A stretch of DNA of 64,000 nt from Brachyhypopomus gauderio (lineage: Eukaryota; Chordata; Actinopteri; Gymnotiformes; Hypopomidae). Under the pieces are notes generated by a model that was not told the DNA's origin, did not search any database, and saw only the letters and a program-made list of their open reading frames with translations. Positions within the stretch are counted from its first letter, which is position 1, and each line of letters begins with the position of its first letter. The stretch lies in contig NW_027507045.1 of assembly GCF_052324685.1 (NCBI RefSeq), forward strand, positions 12,501 through 76,500, read 5' to 3'. The translations under genes were made by a program, and so were the position numbers. This document shows positions 56,561-64,000 of this stretch, piece after piece.

Positions 56561-56818
56561 TACGGAGCCCGTAAGGTGACATCATGTAAAAAAATTTATA
56601 ACGCGTGGCCACGACTTATTAACGCGTGGGAACGAGATACTAATGTCGCCTTTCACACGCGGCAACAAAGTTTATTTTTTCACAGCAAAGCAAGCAGATC
56701 CCAGGGATGTTCGCGAACTGACTGCCCAAGGAATGTAAACCTGGCGTTCGCACGCGTTAGAAAGTCGTGGCCACGCGTTATTATATTTTTTACATGATGT
56801 CACCTTACGGACTCCGTA
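56561..56818. mobile_element. Foldback MITE in the Gypsy LTR
   Basis: Arms of about 65 bp begin TACGGAGCCCGTAAGGTGAC on the left and TACGGAGTCCGTAAGGTGAC on the reverse-complemented right, and stay paired through AACGCGTGGCCACGACTT. The flanks share ATATTT (56555-56560 and 56819-56824). Non-coding. The long arms suggest a Mutator-like or foldback origin, but the short flank repeat leaves the superfamily open. Confidence 0.8.
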
Positions 56819-56833
56819 ATATTTGGCATCACC

Positions 56834-56950
56834 TGTCGCTGTATCCCCGTACACCAGCAGCCGCCCCCCCCCCCCCCCCCCCCGTCGCCGTATACCCATG
56901 ACGTCACATGTCAACGCCCCGTCGCCGTATCCCCATGACGTCACATGCCC
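56834..56950. promoter_or_regulatory. Repeated CRE-containing units in the LTR
   Basis: Units of CGTCGCCGTAT(A/C)CCCATGA followed by CGTCACATG occur about twice, plus a degenerate first unit. Each of the last two contains the cAMP-response palindrome TGACGTCA (56899-56906 and 56936-56943). A plausible enhancer of the LTR promoter, by motif only. Confidence 0.5.
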
Positions 56951-57586
56951 CGCCCCCCGGTCTTCTCACCTTTTTAACCCCTGACCCATTTTCATGCCTG
57001 ATTCATCCTATGCTGTACTTTTTGCCACTCTCATTTTGATGCACAGGTACTGAAACAGTCGATTGTTTTAATTGAAATGTTTTATTGTTCATTTTAAATT
57101 GTATTAATTCATTTCACAAGATTTGATGTTTAAACAAAAAGGAAAGAAATGTGCCATAATTGGAGTTCTCTCTCTCTTGTATGTATTGTGCAGGAATTCA
57201 TTTATAGTTTTGAATGTTTTAATTGTGAATGTTTTAAATGTTTAAGTTGTAATTGTAAAGACTCAGTTCGCGGTAAATTTCACTGAGGAGAGCTGCTTGT
57301 GTGTGTGAGAGAGAATTCATCCTATGCTGTACTTTTTACCACTCTCATTTTGATGCACAAGTACTGAAACAGTCGATTGTTTTAATTGAAATGTTTTATT
57401 GTTCATTTTAAATTGTATCATCTCATTTTGATGCACAGGAGAGAGAGGGAGAAAATAAACTTCCAGTCATTTGGCAGAAAGTGTCCAGTCTTTCTATCCT
57501 GATTACACAACGCAGAGAGTCTCAAGGGGGCGGAGTCAAGTCAACTTGGGCAGAGATAGACACACACAGAAACAAGCCGGCTACAA

Positions 57587-57604
57587 TGGTGCCGTGACCC
57601 GGAT
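57587..57604 (+). promoter_or_regulatory. Candidate primer binding site of the Gypsy element
   Basis: TGGTGCCGTGACCCGGAT starts one base after the LTR end and begins TGG, complementary to a tRNA CCA end. I could not assign the tRNA with confidence. An untranslated leader follows to the Gag start, with no other feature seen. Confidence 0.6.
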
Positions 57605-57876
57605 CCTGTTGCTTAAGGTCAGTCTACAGTGGATCTTCGCACAGTGGATCAGCATCTGCGTGGTCACCGGGAGTTTGCTCGCTGCTCGTCAAACGTCTCC
57701 TTTAAGACTGTGACAGCTAAGTTGACAACTAACACACCACATATGAAGGACAATTATTGAACTTTCTAAAAAATAATAATAATCATACAACTCTTGTTTT
57801 GTTCTGTTTTTTATTTTCCTTTATCTGATTTATTTCAAGTATTAAGTGCTAATATTATTTAAGTGAAGTATCCAAG

Positions 57877-59238
57877 ATGACATTTGATTTGGGAAGGGGC
57901 AAAGTTCGTCCCATAAGTGAGGACATGTCTGGTTCTGGATTGGGCAGAGATAGATTCTTCAGTGAGGTACCGTTCACGCCTGTTTCAAGAGTAGGACAAA
58001 TAAGCGTACCCTCGCCTGCATTTTGCTCTACTCGGGTACTTGACCAAGTTCCCAGCCAGTCACCTGCCATCCCAGATCTGAATGATCCAGCTTTGCACGA
58101 CCTAATAACACACATTGCTCATCAGGTAGGCCAAACACTCATGTCAGGTCAGCAAAAAGAGGGTCAAGGAGAGAAGGTAGATCAAGCGACACCAGTCCAG
58201 GGTTCAGGAACAAACCAGTCTTTCACAGACCCACATTCACTGAACTTGTCAGGTGTTAGGCTAGTCATGCAGTCTGATGTGAAGGAGCCTCCAGTCTTCC
58301 GTGGTGATGAAACAGACAGGTTTACTGTACATGAGTGGGAAGAGCTCATGGAAACTTATTTAAGAAAACGGGGTGTAATGCTTGCTGAACAGAGCACAGA
58401 GATTCTTTCTAAATTAATGGGCAAAGCTAAAGACATAGTAAAGATCACACTTCGCAGTAATCCCAATTTGAGACCTACTGACAACCCGAGGGTTATCTTT
58501 GATGTGCTAAAACAACACTATGGTGAAGTTAAATACTCATGCATGCCTTTAGCCGATTTTTATGGTACAGTGCCAGTGTCAGGAGAAAATCCTATTGAAT
58601 ACTGGGTTCGTCTAAACAAGGCTGTTGATGCAGCAGAAGAAGGCTTAAGAAGGTTAGGTAGGCGATTTGAGGACCCTTGCCATGAAGTAGCCATGATGTT
58701 CGTCAAGTATTGCCCTGACGCTGCCCTTTCTGCTGTTTTCAAGTTCAAGGCGCCAGACAAATGGACGGCAAGTAAGATACAAGAACACCTTGACCGTCAT
58801 CAGTCTGAGCTGAGACAGCAGGTACCTGTTAAACCTAAACGGCCTAGTTACATGAAACATGCAGCGGCTCATGCTGAGTTCCATGAACCAGCTGTTATGA
58901 TTCCCAGCGATCGCCCAGCAGAAACTTCTGTACAGCCTGACAATGCCACTGCACCTGTTCATGTCGATGACAACTGCATGAAAGCTCTTGTGAGTCTTCT
59001 GGATTGTGCTCTTTCACAGAATAATCAGATTGCAAACAGGTCATTCTCTCTTACTCAGCCACCAGCAAAGCGATGTAAAGTATGTAAATCTGCTGACCAC
59101 TCCACTCTTGCTCATTGCAGACGTCAGGGACTGTGTTTGAATTGCTTTAAGCAGGGGCATATCAAGAGACACTGCCCAAACATTCCATCTGATCAAACTC
59201 CTCAGCAATCCTCTCCAGTGTCTCAGCCTTTAAACTAA
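57877..59238 (+). CDS. gag: Gypsy Gag protein
   Basis: 453 codons from ATG 57877 to TAA 59238. The central region (about residues 140-320) is the retrotransposon Gag/capsid type (FTVHEWEELMETYLRK, LMGKAKDIVKITLRS, NPIEYWVRLNKAVDAAEEGL). Two nucleocapsid-type clusters lie near the C-terminus: CKVCKSADHSTLAHC, a variant knuckle, and CLNCFKQGHIKRHC, a perfect CX2CX4HX4C. Forms the particle and binds RNA. The last two sense codons are TTA AAC, part of a slippery heptamer (see the frameshift signal). No internal stop. Confidence 0.93.
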   Translation: MTFDLGRGKVRPISEDMSGSGLGRDRFFSEVPFTPVSRVGQISVPSPAFCSTRVLDQVPSQSPAIPDLNDPALHDLITHIAHQVGQTLMSGQQKEGQGEKVDQATPVQGSGTNQSFTDPHSLNLSGVRLVMQSDVKEPPVFRGDETDRFTVHEWEELMETYLRKRGVMLAEQSTEILSKLMGKAKDIVKITLRSNPNLRPTDNPRVIFDVLKQHYGEVKYSCMPLADFYGTVPVSGENPIEYWVRLNKAVDAAEEGLRRLGRRFEDPCHEVAMMFVKYCPDAALSAVFKFKAPDKWTASKIQEHLDRHQSELRQQVPVKPKRPSYMKHAAAHAEFHEPAVMIPSDRPAETSVQPDNATAPVHVDDNCMKALVSLLDCALSQNNQIANRSFSLTQPPAKRCKVCKSADHSTLAHCRRQGLCLNCFKQGHIKRHCPNIPSDQTPQQSSPVSQPLN

Positions 59239-59288
59239 ACAGCCCGCACTCAAGAGGGGAAAGTGTGGGCAACAGTGAACAACCCCTC
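59229..59288 (+). promoter_or_regulatory. -1 ribosomal frameshift signal between gag and pol
   Basis: Slippery heptamer T TTA AAC at 59229-59235, with TTA AAC in the Gag frame, followed at once by the Gag stop TAA. A 6-nt spacer (59236-59241) leads to stem 1: 59242-59250 (GCCCGCACT) pairs with 59262-59270 (AGTGTGGGC), 9 pairs with one G-U. The loop segment 59254-59259 (GAGGGG) pairs with 59283-59288 (CCCCTC), 6 pairs, crossing stem 1 with an A-rich 12-nt loop: an H-type pseudoknot. Pol is open in exactly the -1 frame. Pairing was read by eye; efficiency is unknown. Confidence 0.85.
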
Positions 59289-61931
59289 GCAAATGACGAC
59301 CTTGAACAGTGTTACATAGCAGCATGCGTCCAAGCATCAGAAGGTTCAAAGGTTATTGTGCAGAATACACACAGAATTGAGCCATTTGATAAGTTGTTTT
59401 TTGCACCAGTTAGTGTGAATTATAAATTCCAGTTACGAGGAATGATTGACTCAGGATCCATGGCATGTACTCTTAGCGAGGAGGCAGAAGCAAAAATGCA
59501 AGATGCAAATGAATTGTCAGAACCAACATCACTGACTTCTGAGGTAGTTCTGGTTGGATGTGGAGGTAAATTGACCAAGCCAAAATGCATGTACGAAGTT
59601 GAGCTAAAAGTGTATGGAAAGAGCTGTGTCGTGCCTGTTCTTATCGTGCCAGGTCAAAAAGATGAACTCATCCTGGGCACCAATGTGATAAAATTCCTCA
59701 TGCATCAAATGAAAGCCAGTGGCGACTATTGGCGTCTCATTTCCAGTGGGGATGTACAGTCTTCTATCGAATGTGAGAAATTTCTGGACTTAATGGCAAA
59801 CACATGTCGATGGAAAGGTGATGAGCTACCAACCAAGGTGGGAACCGTTAAACTCCAACAATCAGTTACTCTTCTGGCACAGCAAGAATATCTACTTTGG
59901 GAAAGACTACCAAGCAATGTACCTATGTCCCCAGGGAGCACAGTTGTCGTGGAGCCCACATCCACTAAGACCGTGCCTCGACACATAACGGTCGGACGTA
60001 CCATTACGCCACTGTGGGGTGATGGGTGGATCCCCATGAAGGTTGCAAATGTTTCTGACCGACCTGTTACCTTGAAGAGAAACACCAAGCCGGCGGATGT
60101 GTCTCCTTGTTTAGCTGTTGAGGATTTTGACTGCTTCCAAGGGCTCAGCCATGTTGAAACAGCTTCGTTGGGGCAACAGCCATTACATATCAGCCCCACT
60201 GACCTTAAGCGGCGGTTGCAAGACGTTGGGCTTGGTGACATTGACATCGATTCGTGTTCTACTGACATAGTGGGTAAGGAGAGACTGGTCCAGTTACTTG
60301 AGAAGTATAATATCTTCTCCAAACACCCTCTAGACTGTGGGGAAGCTAAAGAATTTGTTCACCGTATCCATCTTATGGATGAGCGGCCTTTCAGACTCCC
60401 CTACCGCCGTGTACCCCCAGCTCATTACCAGAAGCTGTGGCAAGTGCTATCAGAAATGGAGGAACAGGGTATAATCCGGAAATCTGTGAGTGAATATGCC
60501 TCTCCTCTTGTTCTGGTATGGAAGAAAGACAGCAGCCTAAGAATTTGTACCGATTTTAGGTGGCTAAATGCCAGAACCATCAAAGATGCACATCCGCTTC
60601 CACACCAAGCAGACTGTTTAGCAGCACTTGGCGGGAATGCTTTCTTCAGTACCATGGACTTGACCTCAGGTTTTTACAACATCCCCATGGCTGAAGAAGA
60701 CAAAAAATACACAGCATTTACAACTCCCCTAGGGTTACATGAGTACAACAGGATGCCGCAAGGTCTTTCAAACAGTCCGGCTTCATTTATGCGGATGATG
60801 CTAAGTGTCTTTGGCGACCTCAACTTTAGTAGCTTGTTATGCTACCTAGATGACTTGCTCGTGTTTGCTCCAAGTGAGGAAGAATCTCTGAAAAGGCTGG
60901 AGGTCGTGTTTCAACGACTTGGCCATTACATAGACAGCAATGGAGTTTCACTGGATCCATCAAAAGTCGAAGTCATTACCAGGATGTCCAGAGCTGACTT
61001 GATGGAGGAAGATGGATGCATTCCTTCGGCAAAGAGGATCAAGTCATTTCTAGGAATGGTATTCTATTACCAACATTTCATACCTAACTGCTCTGCAATG
61101 GCCAAACCACTTTTTGCACTCACTGCAGGACAAAAAAAGAGGGGCAGGGCAAAAATAAACCCGAAAGCAGGGACATTCTGCAAATTGCAGCCCACTGATT
61201 GGACGCCTGAATGTGACACCACTCTGTCCAACCTGAAAGATAGTCTTCTGCACAGTGTGGTCCTTGCACATCCAGATTTCTCACGTCCTTTGATTCTGTC
61301 AATAGATGCTTCTTTGGATGGTTTAGGAGCCGTGCTCTCCCAGGTACCAGCTGGTGAAGTAAAAGCTCGCCCCATTGCGTTCGCAAGCAAGTCATTGACC
61401 AAGTCTCAGAAACGGTATCCGGCTCACAGACTCGAGTTTTTAGCACTCAAGTGGAGTGTTTGCGAGAAATTTAGCCACTGGTTAAAAGGCCATACCTTTA
61501 CAGTGTGGACTGATAACAATCAATTGACCTATATAATGACCAAGCCCAAGCTAGATGCTTGTGAACAGCGGTGGGTGTCCAAACTGGCACCTTACAAGTT
61601 TGATCTGAGACACATCCCTGGTAGTAAGAATACAGCCGCAGATGCTCTGAGCAGAGACCCATTCGCAAAGACAATCGGCCGTAGACTCATTACTGAACCA
61701 TATAACTGTTTGCTTGCAGAGGCGGAAGGAGTGAGTGAAGATGGTATTCAGGGTACCTTCCATCTTAAAGTACAGTGTCATCGACCTATCTCCATGCCAG
61801 TACCTTTGAGCTCTTCATGTGATAGTGCAACTGTCAAAGCTTGCTTGGACACACACGAGCAGTGGGACATGGCAGCAGAGCTGAGAGCATCACAAGCCAT
61901 TCAGTCTATCCAAAGTCTTAACATGTTCTGA
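59229..61931 (+). CDS. pol: Gypsy Pol: protease, reverse transcriptase, RNase H
   Basis: Open in the -1 frame relative to Gag, and open upstream across the frameshift site; no ATG is needed. Counting from GTG 59265 as 1: protease active site MIDSGS at residues 60-65; reverse transcriptase with LPYRRVPPAHY, IRICTDFRWLNA-like finger motifs, FFSTMDLTSGFYNIPM (first catalytic Asp), RMPQGLSNSPASFMR and YLDDLLVF near residue 527; RNase H with LSIDASLDGLGAVLSQ, AHRLEFLALKW and FTVWTDNNQLTYI, then HIPGSKNTAADALSR. All catalytic motifs are intact. It ends at TGA 61929-61931, while integrase continues in another frame. Confidence 0.93.
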   Translation, partial: FKLNSPHSRGESVGNSEQPLANDDLEQCYIAACVQASEGSKVIVQNTHRIEPFDKLFFAPVSVNYKFQLRGMIDSGSMACTLSEEAEAKMQDANELSEPTSLTSEVVLVGCGGKLTKPKCMYEVELKVYGKSCVVPVLIVPGQKDELILGTNVIKFLMHQMKASGDYWRLISSGDVQSSIECEKFLDLMANTCRWKGDELPTKVGTVKLQQSVTLLAQQEYLLWERLPSNVPMSPGSTVVVEPTSTKTVPRHITVGRTITPLWGDGWIPMKVANVSDRPVTLKRNTKPADVSPCLAVEDFDCFQGLSHVETASLGQQPLHISPTDLKRRLQDVGLGDIDIDSCSTDIVGKERLVQLLEKYNIFSKHPLDCGEAKEFVHRIHLMDERPFRLPYRRVPPAHYQKLWQVLSEMEEQGIIRKSVSEYASPLVLVWKKDSSLRICTDFRWLNARTIKDAHPLPHQADCLAALGGNAFFSTMDLTSGFYNIPMAEEDKKYTAFTTPLGLHEYNRMPQGLSNSPASFMRMMLSVFGDLNFSSLLCYLDDLLVFAPSEEESLKRLEVVFQRLGHYIDSNGVSLDPSKVEVITRMSRADLMEEDGCIPSAKRIKSFLGMVFYYQHFIPNCSAMAKPLFALTAGQKKRGRAKINPKAGTFCKLQPTDWTPECDTTLSNLKDSLLHSVVLAHPDFSRPLILSIDASLDGLGAVLSQVPAGEVKARPIAFASKSLTKSQKRYPAHRLEFLALKWSVCEKFSHWLKGHTFTVWTDNNQLTYIMTKPKLDACEQRWVSKLAPYKFDLRHIPGSKNTAADALSRDPFAKTIGRRLITEPYNCLLAEAEGVSEDGIQGTFHLKVQCHRPISMPVPLSSSCDSATVKACLDTHEQWDMAAELRASQAIQSIQSLNMF

Positions 61932-63378
61932 ATCAGACGATTACTCTGGTCTTACCTTAGAGGAGCTCCAATTCAGTCAAGAGTCTGATCCTAGCATTTC
62001 AAAAGTCATGTCATTTGTCAACCAGAGGAGACAGCCTTCAAGGCGAGAAAAGAATGGTCTGAGTACGATGACTTTGGTGCTACTCAAGCAGGTAGAAAGG
62101 CTGAGAGTCCAAAATGGTGTACTTTACAGAGTCACAAAAGATCCTGTTAGCAGGCAGAGAAGGCACCAGTTCATCATGCCTGCAAGTCTCCGAGAGGAGG
62201 CCTTGAGGGGAATACATGATCTTGCCGGTCATCAGGGACAGAGTAGGACGCTGCACCTTGCGCGTCAACGTTTCTTCTGGCCTAGAATGGAACGTGATGT
62301 TAGAGAATATGTAAAGCATTGCCAGCGGTGCATCTTGGCCAAGACACCGGAGCCATCTGCTTGTGCCCCACTGGAAAGCATTAAGACGTCTGCCCCTATG
62401 GAACTAGTCTGTCTGGACTTCTGGAGTGCTGAAGATCACAGGCAAAACACAGTCGATGTACTCGTTATAACAGACCACTTCACGAAGGTAGCTCATTCCT
62501 TTGTGTGCCCAAATCAAACTGCTAAACAAGTTGCTAAGAAGTTGTGGGATCACGTGTTTCGTGTGTACAGGTTCCCAGAACGAATTCACACAGATCAGGG
62601 AGCTAATTTTGAGAGTGCCCTCATGGCTGAGCTTTTGAAATTGTCAGGAGTCTCTAAGTCTCACACCACTGCTTATCATCCCATGGGAAATGGAGGGACA
62701 GAAAGATTTAACCGTACATTAGGTAATATGTTGCGAGCCCTCCCCCTCCAAGAAAAGCAAAAGTGGCCTGAACAGATTCAGACTCTGACATTTGCATATA
62801 ATGCCACAGTACACGAGACAACAGGATATGCCCCGTTCCAGCTCATGTTTGGCCGCATCCCAAGACTCCCTGTTGATGTAATGTTCAAGCAGGTGTTGCA
62901 CGATCCTGTGGTTGTTGATCATGGCAGTTATGCAAAATCGCTCATGTCACATCTTCATGAAGCAGCTAGTATTGCACAGAGACATGCTGCCAAAGAGCAA
63001 CAAAAACAAGCTGAAGGTTACAACAAAAGGGTCAAAGGAACGCATCTTAACTTAGGAGACAGGGTGCTTATTGCAAACAAGGGAGAACGTGGGAAGCGAA
63101 AACTCGCCGACAAGTGGGACCCAAAAGTCTACACAGTGGAAAACAGGAATCTTCAGACTCCTGTGTACAAGCTAAGAGATGATACTGGGAATCACAGAAT
63201 TGTACATCGCAACTTGCTCTTGGACATTAGTTTTCTACCTGTGAGACCAGTTGCTGATGACGACCAGTTCAGTACTGAGTGTCCTGAGGGTGAGCTCTGT
63301 CATCTGAGCCCAATGGAAACCTCTGAGCATGAACATTCACACAATGTATTGTTCACAGGAGGCCTCTGTACCTTATGA
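61932..63378 (+). CDS. pol: Gypsy integrase, frame-shifted from RT/RNase H
   Basis: Open from about 61900 in the +1 frame relative to RT; first Met at 62008 (counted as residue 1). The zinc-binding H70-H75-C105-C108 (IHDLAGHQ ... CQRC) and the catalytic D137 (VCLDFWS), D196 (IHTDQGANF) and E232 (GNGGTERFNR), with the classic 35-residue D-E gap, are all present. The C-terminal domain has a GPY/F-like KWDPKVYTV. Inserts the cDNA into the chromosome. The separation from RT by a stop and a frame change is most simply a one-base indel near 61910-61930, so this copy probably makes no integrase as part of Pol. Confidence 0.88.
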
Positions 63379-63715
63379 TTCTGCCGATGAACAGACATCC
63401 ATGTCCCTTGATGAAATAGTAACAGGAGTTAACTATCTGAATCCAGAGAGTGACAAACCCAGTGCTCACGAACATACAGGAGATGAACTGGATAGGAACA
63501 CCTCAGATAACACCAGTGTAGATTCTCCTGATCCAAATTCAGATTCATCAGATTCTCCAGATATAGGCATTTCAGATGTTACTGATTTACCAGTACAAGT
63601 TAGTACTGACCTGCCACCAAAAGCCGTCGACACACAAGATGTTCTCAGATCTCGTGCAGGTAGAGTTGTAAAAAAAGTCAGTCGTCTGATTGAATCTGTC
63701 TCAAAGAGCTTTTAG
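63329..63715 (+). pseudogene. Acidic C-terminal tail of integrase, out of frame
   Basis: Open in yet another frame, overlapping the end of integrase. It is Ser/Asp-rich (DNTSVDSPDPNSDSSDSPDI) and closes with RSRAGRVVKKVSRLIESVS, the basic tail that ends many fish Gypsy integrases. A second frame break near 63330-63378 is likely. It could instead be a separate small ORF, but the tail motif argues against that. Confidence 0.6.
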
Positions 63716-63957
63716 AGCTTAGGGTTTTGTTCCCACAGTGAGTAAGAGGTGTGACACTTTGTAATGTTTTCTAAGTTGTTTTGATAAGTTAATGACCTAA
63801 CCGATTATTTAGTTTCACAGTGATTCTGAGTTTCAAAACATGAGTAAGGCTAGGTTACCATGTGGTGTACAAGGCACCATATAGTTCCAGGAAGAATCTA
63901 AGGCCTGATCACCCTTGGGTTTATCTTGACCTGTTTAGCAGGTAGCTCATATGGCTG
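63716..63957. other. 3' non-coding region of the Gypsy element
   Basis: No gene. No clear polypurine tract or TGTAGC LTR start was found before the direct repeat at 63958. Confidence 0.45.
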
Positions 63958-64000
63958 AACGCAGAGAGTCTCAAGGGGGCGGAGTCAAGTCAACTTGGGC
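63958..64000. repeat. 43-bp exact direct repeat of 57509-57551
   Basis: AACGCAGAGAGTCTCAAGGG and onward is identical to the LTR segment ending 34 bp before the 5' LTR terminus. It runs off the window. It may be part of a truncated 3' LTR. Confidence 0.85.

Larger units (their letters stand above)
55250..57585 (+). repeat. 5' LTR of the Gypsy element, 2.3 kb
   Basis: TGTAGC at 55250 and GCTACA at 57580-57585 are inverted termini directly before a primer site. Unusually long and repeat-laden. CTCAGTTCGCGGTAAATTTC followed by ACTGAGGAGAG occurs at about 55475 and 57263. A block of about 100 bp with CCTATGCTGTACTTTTT occurs at about 57007 and 57320. A G-run lies near 55876-55891, a C-run near 56865-56883, and a MITE at 56561-56818. 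AATAAA near 57454 may be the polyadenylation signal. The left limit rests on the end of homology to 19648. Confidence 0.7.
55250..64000 (+). mobile_element. Ty3/Gypsy LTR retrotransposon, right end outside window
   Basis: Inserted at the CTAG equivalent to 19645-19648. 5' LTR 55250-57585, primer site 57587-57604, Gag 57877-59238, Pol (protease, reverse transcriptase, RNase H) in the -1 frame to 61931, integrase 62008-63378 in another frame, and a C-terminal tail 63329-63715. The domain order PR-RT-RH-IN is Ty3/Gypsy. Long open frames suggest moderate youth, with two frame breaks after RNase H. No complete 3' LTR is inside the window. Confidence 0.9.

Noticed and set aside
61905..61935. Programmed frameshift between RNase H and integrase
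   Set aside because: No slippery heptamer or clear downstream structure, and the shift is +1; an indel is simpler.

Overview
This is a piece of a ray-finned fish (teleost) nuclear chromosome. The evidence is compact vertebrate genes with GT-AG introns, long (GT)n microsatellites, and a repeat set typical of teleosts: L2-like and RTE-like LINEs, many hAT and PIF/Harbinger DNA elements, Tc1 debris, endogenous retroviruses and a Ty3/Gypsy element. The species cannot be named from the sequence alone.

Layout. (1) 1-4.74 kb: last three exons and 3'UTR of a receptor tyrosine phosphatase gamma gene (ptprg). (2) 5.7-18.4 kb: a complete cse1l (exportin-2/CAS) gene. Its 24 coding exons sum to exactly 971 codons plus stop, and intron 10 holds one hAT element nested in another. 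(3) 19.7-21.1 kb: a four-exon gene for a 305-residue type I membrane protein with two Ig-like domains, not recognised as a named gene. (4) 21.2-26.9 kb: dead LINEs, DNA-transposon remnants and microsatellites. (5) 26.9-55.25 kb: a second, broken copy of the cse1l 3' half plus the intergenic DNA that follows it. It is pulled apart by more than 20 kb of insertions: a degraded minus-strand retrovirus, an L2-like LINE, an RTE LINE carrying a hAT that itself carries a solo LTR and a smaller hAT, another LINE, a very young endogenous retrovirus (40.9-48.1 kb), a 4.2 kb Harbinger element and a further hAT. (6) 55.25-64 kb: a long Ty3/Gypsy element with a 2.3 kb 5' LTR, gag and pol, running off the right edge.

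The three host genes are all on the plus strand and share no obvious pathway: neuronal or adhesion signalling (ptprg), nuclear transport (cse1l), and cell-surface or immune recognition (Ig gene). The main story is structural. A tandem duplication starting at the cse1l intron 16 microsatellite became a sink for transposons. Because two copies of the same DNA are in the window, several insertions can be dated and bounded exactly by comparing filled and empty sites.

Strongest observations. The Gypsy gag-pol junction carries what looks like a complete -1 ribosomal frameshift signal: a TTTAAAC heptamer, a 6-nt spacer, and an H-type pseudoknot with 9 bp and 6 bp stems. The 40.9-48.1 kb retrovirus has LTRs that differ by one base by eye, yet lacks reverse transcriptase and most of integrase, so it is a recent but defective copy. 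The duplicated block predicts a second copy of the Ig gene just right of this window.
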